Shown piece by piece: positions 42,356-49,783 of a stretch of 64,000 nucleotides of DNA (its first letter is position 1; every line of letters begins with the position of its first letter). The position numbers were made by a program, and so were the translations under genes. The DNA comes from Chryseobacterium sp. (GTDB lineage Bacteria > Bacteroidota > Bacteroidia > Flavobacteriales > Weeksellaceae), in assembly GCF_008831505.1 (NCBI RefSeq), contig NZ_CP044507.1, positions 2,046,001-2,110,000 on the forward strand. Direction: 5' to 3'. The notes below the pieces were generated by a model that worked only from the letters and a program-made list of their open reading frames with translations, ran no database searches and was not told the origin of the DNA.

Positions 42356-43399
42356 TTATGTGATCAATAAGCTGCAGCCGCGGATGTCCGAATGGTCTAT
42401 GCGCCCCAATACCTGAAACTTGTCATTGCGAAGAAACGAAGTTGATGAAGCCATCTCAAAACTGTTAACGGTTTTGCCCAGATCCTGCGTAGCGATAAAG
42501 CTGCAGGAATGCCGGTTGGCGAGGTCAATGATGTTGAGGGCACCGGTCCTGCCCGCCTCCACATAGGAAAAAGGATCTTCAGTATTCCGCACTAAAATCC
42601 GCATCCAGGAAGGTGTTTCGTAAATATTTTCACCCGTTGAATAGGCCTGGGAAAGAAGTTCGGTCATGGAATATTCGGAAAATATCCTGTCGGTCCTGAA
42701 TCCGTTCTGAAGGATTCTGAGCAACTCGTCTTTGGTCATTTCTTCCTTTCGGCCTTTCATCCCGCCGGTTTCTACTACGGTGAGTGTATTTGAGTTTTTG
42801 AGTATTTGAGTATTTGAGTGGTTTTGTGATTGGGTTTTACAGAAATCCAGGAAATCCAACAATGCGAAGGAGACCCCAAAAAGGATTACTTTTTTGTTTT
42901 GACTGGAAAGTTGTTGCAAGAGATCATATAACTCCGCGTGATTGTAAAGGAAGTAGCCGTTTTCGGGTTTGCCGGATTTCTTCATCAGGAAATCGACCAT
43001 ATAAATCAGGGACGAGTGCGGATTTTCTGAGTAATTGGGAAGCAGACCCAGGAAAACATAATCTTCCGGCGCGCCTATGAATGTGCTGAAACTGCGGTAA
43101 ATGCTCTCTTCGTAAAGACTAAAATCGGCAATATAATGTTTGGAGCGGTTCAGCTGGGTGGTACCTGAACTTTGGAAATATTTTTCTGCAGGCAAGCTCC
43201 TGTCCGCGACCACATGATTTTTAAACATTTCAATGGGCAGGAAGGGAATTTTTTCGACAGCGTCAACGGTTTGCGGATCAATGTTTAAGTAACCGACAAA
43301 CTTCCTGTAAATCTCCACATGATCATACTGATAGCGGAAAGTTTCCAGGCAGGCCTGCCGGAATTCGGATTCTGTTTTTATGTTGAAGATGTTTTGCAT
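42356..43399 (-). CDS. LuxE-like acyl-protein synthetase / acyltransferase
   Basis: 347 aa. ANL-type adenylation-like fold: 'IPFLPIEMFKNHVV' (about residues 51-64), 'YFQSSGTTQLNRSKHY' (the S-S-G-T-T loop) and 'VVETGGMKGRKEEMTKDEL' then 'FSEYSMTELLSQAY' are LuxE signatures. Probably transfers an acyl group in lipid or surface-polymer synthesis; no lux genes are present. The loop before 'VVETGG' is coded by four 8-bp repeats (42789-42820), so repeat-number change would shift the frame. The upstream side is filled with tandem repeats, not a normal promoter. Confidence 0.8.
   Translation of the reverse strand: MQNIFNIKTESEFRQACLETFRYQYDHVEIYRKFVGYLNIDPQTVDAVEKIPFLPIEMFKNHVVADRSLPAEKYFQSSGTTQLNRSKHYIADFSLYEESIYRSFSTFIGAPEDYVFLGLLPNYSENPHSSLIYMVDFLMKKSGKPENGYFLYNHAELYDLLQQLSSQNKKVILFGVSFALLDFLDFCKTQSQNHSNTQILKNSNTLTVVETGGMKGRKEEMTKDELLRILQNGFRTDRIFSEYSMTELLSQAYSTGENIYETPSWMRILVRNTEDPFSYVEAGRTGALNIIDLANRHSCSFIATQDLGKTVNSFEMASSTSFLRNDKFQVLGRIDHSDIRGCSLLIT
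42789..42820. repeat. octanucleotide tandem repeat inside the LuxE-like gene
   Basis: Four 8-bp units TTTGAGTT, TTTGAGTA, TTTGAGTA, TTTGAGTG, preceded by TGAGTGTA, encoding an Asn/Ser/Thr-rich loop. Unit length is not a multiple of three. Confidence 0.8.
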
Positions 43400-43404
43400 T
43401 ATTT

Positions 43405-43730
43405 AACCACAAGGTTCACAAAGATTTAACACAAAGAGCACAAGAAATATTACTGCTATTTTTTAAATTCATTTTATTAAAAACTAACTGCTAAACTATT
43501 TTTAACCACAAGGGGCACAAAGACATTACACAAAGAACACAAGAATATTGCTGTTGTTTTATAAGTTCATTTTATTAAAACTATCTGCTAAACTATTTTT
43601 CACCACAAGGAGCACAAAGATATTGCACAAAGAGCACAGGGAATACTGTTATTTTTTAAGTTAATTTTATTAAATAACATAATGATAAACTATTTTTACT
43701 ACAAGGTTCACAAATATTTTTTTTACTTTA
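43405..43730. repeat. three and a half tandem copies of a ~97-bp unit
   Basis: Units begin at 43405, 43504, 43601 and about 43697 (periods 99, 97 and 96), each opening with A/C-ACCACAAGG...CACAAAG and closing with TAAACTATTTTT. The last copy is partial and merges into a further AACCACAAGG at about 43730. There is no gene in 43400-43763. It fills the space between the LuxE-like and GxxExxY genes. Unit 3 contains a minus-strand TATCTTTG (43615-43622). Confidence 0.85.
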
Positions 43731-43763
43731 ACCACAAGGATTTCAGACAGAGGTCACAAAGGA

Positions 43764-44144
43764 TTATAAGTAGCCATTGATCACTCTCTTGACTCCATTT
43801 TTGAGTAAAAGTGTATTGAAATTGATGAGCAATCCCAATTTGCAGTTACTTAATTTAAGATAGGTTAGGATCTGAGCTAAATGAACTTCGTTTAAAGCAT
43901 CTACTGATTTCACTTCAATAACTACCTTGCCTTCAACCAACAGGTCAATACGGTATCCGACTTCCAGTTTTACTTCTTCATAAATGAGTGGCATCGGTTT
44001 CTGCTTTTCCACGAATAGACCGGTTTTTAACAATTCGTAATACAAACATTCTTCATACGCAGACTCAAGCAAACCGGGACCTAAGGCTTTGTGAACCTTA
44101 AGCCCTGCATCAAAAATTAGTTTTGATATGTCATTTTCGTTCAT
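43764..44144 (-). CDS. GxxExxY protein (PD-(D/E)xK-like orphan family)
   Basis: 126 aa from ATG 44144. The family motif appears as 'ALGPGLLESAYEECLYYEL' (G-x-x-E-x-x-Y, about residues 20-38), and 'GYRIDLLVEGKVVIEVKSVD' has the D...ExK layout of a nuclease fold. Biochemical role is unknown. The frame extends to 44198, but that part is made of the AACCACAAAG repeat and overlaps lpxH, so the shorter start is used. It lies between repeats in opposite orientation, like a small mobile cassette. Confidence 0.82.
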   Translation of the reverse strand: MNENDISKLIFDAGLKVHKALGPGLLESAYEECLYYELLKTGLFVEKQKPMPLIYEEVKLEVGYRIDLLVEGKVVIEVKSVDALNEVHLAQILTYLKLSNCKLGLLINFNTLLLKNGVKRVINGYL

Positions 44145-44149
44145 CGTGC

Positions 44150-44198
44150 CCATTGTGTAATCCTTAGTGCACTTTGTGGTTAAGGTGGTTAAACACAT
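44150..44198. repeat. right-hand AACCACAAAG-type repeat of the GxxExxY cassette
   Basis: Reads AACCACCTTAACCACAAAG then GTGCAC on the minus strand, opposite in orientation to the plus-strand copies at 43405-43738. It forms the last codons and stop of the lpxH-like gene. Confidence 0.6.
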
Positions 44199-44955
44199 TC
44201 AACTCAAATTCCTTTTCGAAAGCGCCATACGTATAATAGGAAATCCAGTCGCCCAAGTTGATGTATTTTGCACTGTAGTCATTCACTTTTAAGTCCAAAA
44301 CCATGGGCAGATGCCTGTGCCCGTACACAAAGTAATCAATCTTTTCCGTCTTTAGCTTCTCCTTCGAATAGATGATCAGGAACTCTTTATCCTCACCCAG
44401 GAATTCCTTGTCCTCCTCGCCGGAGATCATTTTGTTTTTTGTGGAGAAATAGATGGCTACCTTCATCGCAATGTCGGGATGCAGCCATTTGAAGGCCCAC
44501 TGAGCCAAAGGATTGGTGAAAAGCTTTTTCATCCTCTTATAGCCTTTATCACCCGGGCCGAGGCCATCGCCATGTGCGAGGAGAAAATTCTGACCGTTAA
44601 TTTCGAAATATTGCTTATCAAAGAAAACCCTGCAGCCTATTTCCTCTTCAAAATAATTCTTCATCCACAGATCATGGTTGCCCACAAACATATAGAGTTC
44701 AATGCCTGAATCTTTAAGTTCGGCCAACTTTCCCAGGACCCGCACATAACCTTTAGGGATCACGTGGTTCCATTCGTGCCAGAAATCGAACAGGTCGCCC
44801 ATGAGGAAGAGCGCCTGGGCGTCCGCTTTTATGGAATCGAGCCAGCGGATAAACTTTTCCTCGCGCGGCTTGCTTTCCCTGGCAGTGGGAGCACCAAAAT
44901 GCTGGTCGGAGGCAAAGTATACTTTTTTGCCGGGAAGAAGATCTATTTTATTCAC
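44164..44955 (-). CDS. lpxH: UDP-2,3-diacylglucosamine diphosphatase-like metallophosphoesterase
   Basis: 263 aa. All calcineurin-type metal motifs are present: 'ASDQHFG' (about 15-21), 'MGDLFDFWHEW' (52-62), 'VGNHDLWM' (91-98), 'LAHGDGLG' (126-133) and 'YGHRHLPM' near 216. It probably cleaves UDP-diacylglucosamine to lipid X in lipid A synthesis at the inner membrane. The final 'FNHLNHKVH' is encoded by the AACCACAAAG repeat that borders the next cassette, so the native C-terminus seems to have been replaced. Confidence 0.88.
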   Translation of the reverse strand: MNKIDLLPGKKVYFASDQHFGAPTARESKPREEKFIRWLDSIKADAQALFLMGDLFDFWHEWNHVIPKGYVRVLGKLAELKDSGIELYMFVGNHDLWMKNYFEEEIGCRVFFDKQYFEINGQNFLLAHGDGLGPGDKGYKRMKKLFTNPLAQWAFKWLHPDIAMKVAIYFSTKNKMISGEEDKEFLGEDKEFLIIYSKEKLKTEKIDYFVYGHRHLPMVLDLKVNDYSAKYINLGDWISYYTYGAFEKEFELNVFNHLNHKVH

Positions 44956-44976
44956 AAATACACATTTATTATATTT

Positions 44977-45061
44977 TTAACCACAGAGAGACAGAGGCAT
45001 TCACGGTGTTCACGGAGAATTCGCCGTGTTCGCCGTGCAGTCGCAGTGTCGCTGTGGTTAA
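44977..45061. repeat. 85-bp imperfect palindrome (MITE-like)
   Basis: Ends are perfect 10-bp inverted repeats TTAACCACAG / CTGTGGTTAA (44977-44986, 45052-45061). The arms continue with CACGGTGTTCACGG against a GCCGTGTTCGCCGTG segment around a central GAATTC. It fills the whole gap between the lpxH-like and queD genes, and its last TTA is the queD stop codon (TAA on the minus strand). No target duplication was identified. Confidence 0.7.
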
Positions 45062-45504
45062 ATTTGATCCTCGGCAAACCATTCACCATAGGAATTTTCG
45101 GTTTCATGGAGCTTAAGATAAGCAAGGTTTACACCGTGCGGCAGACGGGCCTGTACCTTAGCAGCGATTTCGTACAGCATATTTTCGCAGGTGGGCTGAT
45201 AGTCGCAGAAAATCACTTTATGACCTTTATGTTCCAGATCCTGGCCCAAAGCTTTATGAGGAGAGGTAGCATTCACCAAAACTGCGTGGTCCCAAAGATC
45301 CACTATTTCAGACTTGACAACCTGCTTGATATCGCCAAAGTCTACCACCATACCGTTTTTAGGATGCTCCAGATCATTGATCAGGTTTCCCTTCACCGTC
45401 ACAAAAAGTTTGTAGGAATGACCATGCATATTCCTGCATTTTCCGTCGTAGTTATAGAGCACATGTGCAGTTTCAAACGTAAATATCTTGGTGATTCTAA
45501 TCAT
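45058..45504 (-). CDS. queD: 6-pyruvoyltetrahydropterin synthase / QueD family protein
   Basis: 148 aa from ATG 45504. Zinc-binding His in 'FETAHVLYNYDGKCRNMHGHSYKL' (first His, then H-G-H, about residues 8-31) with the Cys of 'DGKC' as catalytic residue, and Glu of 'LHETENSYGEW' near the end. Probably makes the carboxy-tetrahydropterin precursor of queuosine. A TATCTTTG box (45509-45516) lies 4 nt upstream and inside the longer frame that begins at 45534, supporting this start. The stop lies inside the palindromic repeat. Confidence 0.9.
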   Translation of the reverse strand: MIRITKIFTFETAHVLYNYDGKCRNMHGHSYKLFVTVKGNLINDLEHPKNGMVVDFGDIKQVVKSEIVDLWDHAVLVNATSPHKALGQDLEHKGHKVIFCDYQPTCENMLYEIAAKVQARLPHGVNLAYLKLHETENSYGEWFAEDQI

Positions 45505-45508
45505 GCGG

Positions 45509-45516
45509 CAAAGATA
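45509..45516 (-). promoter_or_regulatory. -7 promoter box of queD
   Basis: TATCTTTG on the minus strand, exact TAnnTTTG, 4 nt before the ATG at 45504; implies a near-leaderless transcript. Confidence 0.45.
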
Positions 45517-45604
45517 ATGAAAGTTACAGGACATGGCTTTACTGAACGCATTCCTGCCTCAGGACCTTAATATTTTGTAATTTTAATGGTGAAATCATCT
45601 GATA

Positions 45605-46258
45605 ATGCTTCTGGACCTGCTTTTTCCGAACCGCTGCCTGCACTGCAACCGAATCATCGATGCCAGAGAAATGGTGTGCGGGATCTGCATGGATCAGATA
45701 AAGTTCACGCACCATGACTTTATAACTCCCAATTTCCTTACCGAAAGATGCAGTCTCCTATTTCCCGTGAGGCATGCCTGCGCACTGATGCAGTTTGAAG
45801 AAGACAGCCTGAGCCGGAAAATCGTGCATCAGCTGAAATACGGCCAGCGCGAAATGGCAGGTAAAGTACTTGCCGGCTGGGCTTGTGAAAGGCTTGATTT
45901 TGCTGAAGAGGTACCGGATCTGATGATTAGCGTGCCGCTGCATCCCAGAAAACTTCGTGAGCGCGGCTATAACCAGCTTCATCTCTTCACCGAAACCGTG
46001 GCAGCACACTTCAGCATTGCCTTTGATCATCAACTTGTAAAACGCAACCATTACCGTAAAGCTCAGGCCAAAAAAGACAAGTCGCACCGCACGGAAACAG
46101 AGGGTTTATTTTCGGTCGCGAAAAGGTTTGAGAACAGACATGTACTGATTATTGACGATGTTTTTACAACCGGCAACACCATAAGCTCGGTAGCCTGGGA
46201 AATCCTGAAAGCCGGCAATAACACGGTCTCTGTTCTGGTAATGGCTGTTGATGAGTAA
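45605..46258 (+). CDS. ComF family phosphoribosyltransferase-like protein
   Basis: 217 aa. N-terminal zinc-finger Cys pairs 'NRCLHCNRII' and 'VCGICMD' (about residues 9-30), then a PRTase-like domain with the PRPP motif 'HVLIIDDVFTTGNTISS' (about 180-196). Homologues take part in DNA uptake for transformation. It is convergent with upp, another PRTase, with only 16 bp between the stops. Confidence 0.9.
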   Translation: MLLDLLFPNRCLHCNRIIDAREMVCGICMDQIKFTHHDFITPNFLTERCSLLFPVRHACALMQFEEDSLSRKIVHQLKYGQREMAGKVLAGWACERLDFAEEVPDLMISVPLHPRKLRERGYNQLHLFTETVAAHFSIAFDHQLVKRNHYRKAQAKKDKSHRTETEGLFSVAKRFENRHVLIIDDVFTTGNTISSVAWEILKAGNNTVSVLVMAVDE

Positions 46259-46274
46259 CGTAAGAACAGAGTAC

Positions 46275-46925
46275 TCAGCGCTGCAGTTTTTCACCATAGG
46301 AAAGGTCACCGGCATCGCCCAGACCAGGGCTTATATATCCTTTCGAGGTCAGACTTTCATCAACGACACCCACCCAGATATAAGCGTCGGGATATGCCGC
46401 ACGGATGGTTTCCAGGCCCTGTTCTGAGGCAATGGCTGCCACAATATGCAGCTGGGTAGGCCGGCCATGATTCAGCAGATCCTTGATGGCTTCAATAAGA
46501 CTTGCACCGGTTGCCAGCATAGGGTCCGCCACAATAAGCGGGCGGCCGTCTATATTCGGGCAGGTTAGATAATCCTGTTTGATGGAAAAATAATCATTGG
46601 CGTCATGCTTCCTGTAAGCCGCTACAAAACCACAGTCCGCTTTGTCCAGATAGTTCAGGATTCCCTGAAACAGAGGTACCCCAGCCCTTAAAATGGTTGT
46701 AAGCACCGGCTGAACGGCTATTTCCTTCACCCGGATTTTATCCAGAGGCGTGGTAATTTCAATTTCCTTTTGCTCCAGATGTTTGCTGATCTCAAAAGCA
46801 GCAATCTCGCCGATACGCTCCATATTCCTGCGGAACCTCAGTCGGTCATTCTGAACTTCGATGTTGCGGAGCTCATTGATCCAGGTATTGACGAGGGAAA
46901 ATTGGTTGGATAAAACTGTGGTCAT
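46275..46925 (-). CDS. upp: uracil phosphoribosyltransferase
   Basis: Pyrimidine salvage: uracil plus PRPP to UMP. 216 aa with 'TILRAGVPLFQGILNYL' (about residues 77-93), the PRPP loop 'LIVADPMLATGASLIEAI' (129-146) and 'GYISPGLGDAGDLSYG' uracil-binding end. It is complete. No exact TAnnTTTG box is visible in the 67 nt upstream, which consists of an octamer array and cassette border, so its promoter may lie further up or in der. Confidence 0.95.
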   Translation of the reverse strand: MTTVLSNQFSLVNTWINELRNIEVQNDRLRFRRNMERIGEIAAFEISKHLEQKEIEITTPLDKIRVKEIAVQPVLTTILRAGVPLFQGILNYLDKADCGFVAAYRKHDANDYFSIKQDYLTCPNIDGRPLIVADPMLATGASLIEAIKDLLNHGRPTQLHIVAAIASEQGLETIRAAYPDAYIWVGVVDESLTSKGYISPGLGDAGDLSYGEKLQR

Positions 46926-46927
46926 AA

Positions 46928-46967
46928 TGATGTGATGATTTGATAATTGGATGATTTGATCATGCGA
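46928..46967. repeat. octamer array, left border of the four-helix-bundle cassette
   Basis: Five 8-bp units TGATGTGA, TGATTTGA, TAATTGGA, TGATTTGA, TCATGCGA between upp and the four-helix-bundle gene. Positions 46928-46948 match the reverse complement of 47370-47390 at 17 of 21 bases. Confidence 0.7.
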
Positions 46968-46992
46968 TACAGGTGACTTCCACTCTAAACAC

Positions 46993-47340
46993 TTATATAT
47001 CCTTTTTTGAAGTTGATATTATTTTTGATAAGAGCTTCTGAATGCTGAGTAAGTTTATTTGCAAATTTTCAGCAGAAGGTAAACCCGTTGATCTTTGACA
47101 AAGCAACAGCCAATAGCCGGTCTCCTTTGCCTCCTTATCAGCCACTTTCATCTTATGAACAAAATCTGCCCGGCTTTCTGCACTTTGTGCCTCATGAACG
47201 TTTGCTCCGATTGAAGTGCCGGACTTCAGCAATTGATTGGCAATTACATACTTCCTTTTGGTTTCAAGAACGTCAGTGAATGCCATGATGTCTAAAGCGA
47301 ATTGAACACTCAATTCTAATATTTCATTCCTGGCTTCCAT
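46993..47340 (-). CDS. four-helix-bundle protein (23S rRNA intervening-sequence type)
   Basis: 115 aa, predicted all-helical. 'LELSVQFALDIMAFTDVL' (helix 1), 'ANQLLKSGTSIGANVHEAQSAESRADFVHKMKVADKEAKETGYWL' (family signature S-x-G-x-N-x-x-E-A, about residues 35-79) and a C-terminal helix. The family was first seen in 23S rRNA intervening sequences and includes the Avd protein of diversity-generating retroelements, but no retron, reverse transcriptase or rRNA is nearby. It sits alone between der and upp, bordered by inverted octamer arrays. Confidence 0.85.
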   Translation of the reverse strand: MEARNEILELSVQFALDIMAFTDVLETKRKYVIANQLLKSGTSIGANVHEAQSAESRADFVHKMKVADKEAKETGYWLLLCQRSTGLPSAENLQINLLSIQKLLSKIISTSKKDI

Positions 47341-47358
47341 TTGCTATCCGTTTTAACA

Positions 47359-47390
47359 CCACATTACCCAATTAACACATCATCAGATCA
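47359..47390. repeat. octamer array, right border of the four-helix-bundle cassette
   Basis: Units CCACATTA, CCCAATTA, ACACATCA, TCAGATCA, in opposite orientation to the array at 46928-46967. They lie between the four-helix-bundle gene and the der stop codon. Confidence 0.65.
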
Positions 47391-47393
47391 AAC

Positions 47394-48704
47394 CTATTTT
47401 TGTCGGAAATATACTTCGATTGGAACACCTGTAAAACCAAAGTGCTTACGAAGCTGATTTTCAGCAAAACGTTTATAGGGCTCCTTTACATATTGCGGCA
47501 GGTTGCAGAAAAATACAAACTGCGGACTTGGCGTGGGTAGCTGTACACAATATTTAATCTTTACAAACTTACCTTTTGTTGCGGGTGGCGGTGTATGTTC
47601 AAAAACAGGAAGCATTACCTCATTCAGTTTTGAAGTCTTGATTTTCTTGGCTCTGTTTTCATACACTTCCATAGCGACTTCTACAGTTTTCAGGATTCTC
47701 TGCTTCGTAAGTGCCGATACGAATAGAATCGGGATATCGGTAAACTGGCCGATGCGCTCTTTGATCTGATTTTCGAAATCGCGCGTGGTATTGGTACTTT
47801 TGTCTTCTACCAAATCCCATTTGTTCACCACGATCACAATCCCTTTACGGTTCTTCTGTGCCAGACCGAAAATGTTCATATCCTGTGATTCCCAACCTAA
47901 CGTGGCATCCACCATGATGATTACAACGTCTGAATATTCAATGGAACGTACGGAACGCATTACGGAGTAAAATTCCAGGTCTTCCTTCACCTTTGCTTTA
48001 CGTCTCATACCTGCCGTATCCACCAGTACGAATTCGTAGCCGAATTTATTGTAAAGCGTCTGGATTGAATCCCGGGTGGTACCCGCGATATCGGTAACGA
48101 TATTGCGCTCTACATCCAGCAGTGCATTGGTAAGTGTAGATTTTCCAACATTAGGCCGCCCCGCGATCGTGATCTTGGGCAGACCTTCAAAGGGGTCTTT
48201 ATATTCGGTTGTAGGAAACTCCGAAACAATGGCATCCAACAGCTCACCTGTTCCGGAACCGGACGCGGATGACATTGTGAAGTACCTGTCAATACCCAAC
48301 TGATAAAATTCGGTAGCCGCCAGTTCTTCTTTGGCAGAATCAACCTTGTTAACCGTAATATATACTGGCTTTTTGGAGCGGCGCAGCATTTCGTAGATTT
48401 CCTGGTCGGTATCGGTAAGCCCTTCATCCACATTAAGCATGAAAATGATGGACGTAGCTTCGTCAATTGCCAGCTGTACCTGCTTTGATATTTCCTCCTG
48501 AAAGATATCTTCTGTGTTTACCTCGTAACCACCTGTATCGATAACCGTAAATTCTACACCGTTCCAGTCCGACTTTCCGTAATGACGGTCACGCGTAACT
48601 CCTGAAGTGGCATCAACTATCGCCTCCCTTCTTTCAAGCAAACGGTTAAACAGTGTGGATTTTCCTACGTTGGGCCTCCCAACGATTGCAACTATATTGC
48701 TCAT
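47394..48704 (-). CDS. der: ribosome biogenesis GTPase Der (EngA)
   Basis: 436 aa with two GTPase domains in tandem: '[15 protein letters not shown]' and '[15 protein letters not shown]' (G1), 'DTGGYE' and '[10 protein letters not shown]' (G3), 'NKVDSA' and 'NKWDLV' (G4), and the C-terminal KH-like domain ending '[14 protein letters not shown]'. It helps late 50S assembly. A TATCTTTG box (48770-48777) lies about 65 nt upstream. Confidence 0.97.
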   Translation of the reverse strand: MSNIVAIVGRPNVGKSTLFNRLLERREAIVDATSGVTRDRHYGKSDWNGVEFTVIDTGGYEVNTEDIFQEEISKQVQLAIDEATSIIFMLNVDEGLTDTDQEIYEMLRRSKKPVYITVNKVDSAKEELAATEFYQLGIDRYFTMSSASGSGTGELLDAIVSEFPTTEYKDPFEGLPKITIAGRPNVGKSTLTNALLDVERNIVTDIAGTTRDSIQTLYNKFGYEFVLVDTAGMRRKAKVKEDLEFYSVMRSVRSIEYSDVVIIMVDATLGWESQDMNIFGLAQKNRKGIVIVVNKWDLVEDKSTNTTRDFENQIKERIGQFTDIPILFVSALTKQRILKTVEVAMEVYENRAKKIKTSKLNEVMLPVFEHTPPPATKGKFVKIKYCVQLPTPSPQFVFFCNLPQYVKEPYKRFAENQLRKHFGFTGVPIEVYFRQK

Positions 48705-48769
48705 GAAATTTTGTTTAATAATATAATTATTAATGGGTTACTTCAACTTTTGAAGCCCAAAAATTTTTG

Positions 48770-48777
48770 CAAAGATA
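48770..48777 (-). promoter_or_regulatory. -7 promoter box of der
   Basis: TATCTTTG on the minus strand, exact TAnnTTTG, about 65 nt before the der ATG; no consensus -33 TTG. Confidence 0.45.
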
Positions 48778-48842
48778 GGTTTAAATCGCGAAATCCGGTT
48801 TTTTACGTTAATATTCGTAATTTCACCTGAGAATATCTTCCC

Positions 48843-49322
48843 ATGAAAAAAGTACTTGTTGTCCTGCTGATGGCTTTCATCATTATTCAGTTTTTCCCCA
48901 TCGACCGTGAAAACCCGCCTACCAACGAAGGCATGGACTTTCTGACCATCAAGAATACTCCGGAAAGTACCGCCACGCTGATCCGGAACGGTTGTTACGA
49001 CTGCCACAGCAACGAAACAAAATACCCCTGGTACACAAATATTCAACCTGTCGCATGGTTTTTGAAGGACCATATTGACGAAGGCCGCAAAGAGCTGAAC
49101 TTTTCCACATTCGCCACCTATGAACCGAAACGCCAGGCACACAAGCTTTTCGAAGCGGCCGAAATGGTTCAGACGGGTGAAATGCCGCTGGATTCCTACG
49201 AACTGGGACATCCCGAAGCGCAGTTCACTAAGGCCCAGCGTAATGAAATCATTAAATATTTCAAAAAGGTGGAAGGAGACATCCGTTTGGAGTACAGTCT
49301 GCCGGCCGAAGAAGTGAAATAA
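48843..49322 (+). CDS. heme-binding domain-containing exported protein
   Basis: 159 aa. N-terminal hydrophobic segment (residues 3-18) as signal or anchor, then a Haem_bd-type domain with 'NGCYDCHSNETKYPWYTNIQPVAW' (C-x-x-C-H heme attachment at about residues 51-56) and 'FTKAQRNEIIKYF'. Periplasmic cytochrome-like role, partner unknown. It lies 3 bp before the DCC-family gene, suggesting a joint redox function. Confidence 0.88.
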   Translation: MKKVLVVLLMAFIIIQFFPIDRENPPTNEGMDFLTIKNTPESTATLIRNGCYDCHSNETKYPWYTNIQPVAWFLKDHIDEGRKELNFSTFATYEPKRQAHKLFEAAEMVQTGEMPLDSYELGHPEAQFTKAQRNEIIKYFKKVEGDIRLEYSLPAEEVK

Positions 49323-49325
49323 ACG

Positions 49326-49736
49326 ATGGAAAATATTGATTCTACAAAATACTACGTTCTTTATGACGGCGATTGCGGTTTCTGCAATTTTTGGGTGCAG
49401 TGGATCCTCGCCCGTGATACCAGGGACCACTTTATGTTTGCTTCCCTTCAATCCGATTTTGGGCAGAAATTCCTGAAAGAAAGGGGACTGGAAACGAAGA
49501 ATTTCAATACACTCTATCTCTGGAAACCTCAGGGTTTTTATCTCATTAAATCCAAAGCGGTACTGGAAATCGCTAAAATACTCGGCGGCACATATGGTAT
49601 GCTGGCCAGGTTAAATTTTCTTCCGGCAGGAGTAACGGATATCATCTACGACCGAATAGCTGCCAACAGACAGCGTCTGGCCACCGAAAGCTGCCTGCTG
49701 CCCACTCCCGAGCAGCGCAGGAAATTTATCTCTTAA
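49326..49736 (+). CDS. DCC family thiol-disulfide oxidoreductase-like protein
   Basis: 136 aa. The defining 'YVLYDGDCGFCNFWVQWIL' holds D-x-x-C-x-x-C (about residues 12-20). The C-terminal 'YDRIAANRQRL' also fits the family. Activity is predicted, not proven. It is co-directional with the heme-binding gene, separated by 3 bp. Confidence 0.9.
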   Translation: MENIDSTKYYVLYDGDCGFCNFWVQWILARDTRDHFMFASLQSDFGQKFLKERGLETKNFNTLYLWKPQGFYLIKSKAVLEIAKILGGTYGMLARLNFLPAGVTDIIYDRIAANRQRLATESCLLPTPEQRRKFIS

Positions 49737-49770
49737 CTTTTCCTTGGGATTTAGACATCCAACAAAACAT

Positions 49771-49778
49771 TATATTTG
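49771..49778 (+). promoter_or_regulatory. -7 promoter box of the DUF4290-murA operon
   Basis: TATATTTG on the plus strand, exact TAnnTTTG, 5 nt before the DUF4290 ATG; a TTG lies 24 bp upstream. Confidence 0.5.
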
Positions 49779-49783
49779 CAGCT

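Noticed and set aside
42356-43399. Bioluminescence (lux) function of the LuxE-like gene
   Set aside because: No luxA, luxB, luxC or luxD gene is nearby; the family is common in surface-lipid pathways.
43405-43730. Possible CRISPR-like array
   Set aside because: The units are ~97 bp with similarity along the whole unit, not short identical repeats with unrelated spacers, and there are no cas genes.
44764-45570. 268-codon plus-strand frame across lpxH, the palindrome and queD
   Set aside because: Antisense to two recognised genes and crossing a repeat; no coherent protein features.
46993-47340. Diversity-generating retroelement, suggested by the Avd-like four-helix protein
   Set aside because: No reverse transcriptase, template repeat or variable repeat is visible nearby; the family is broader than Avd.
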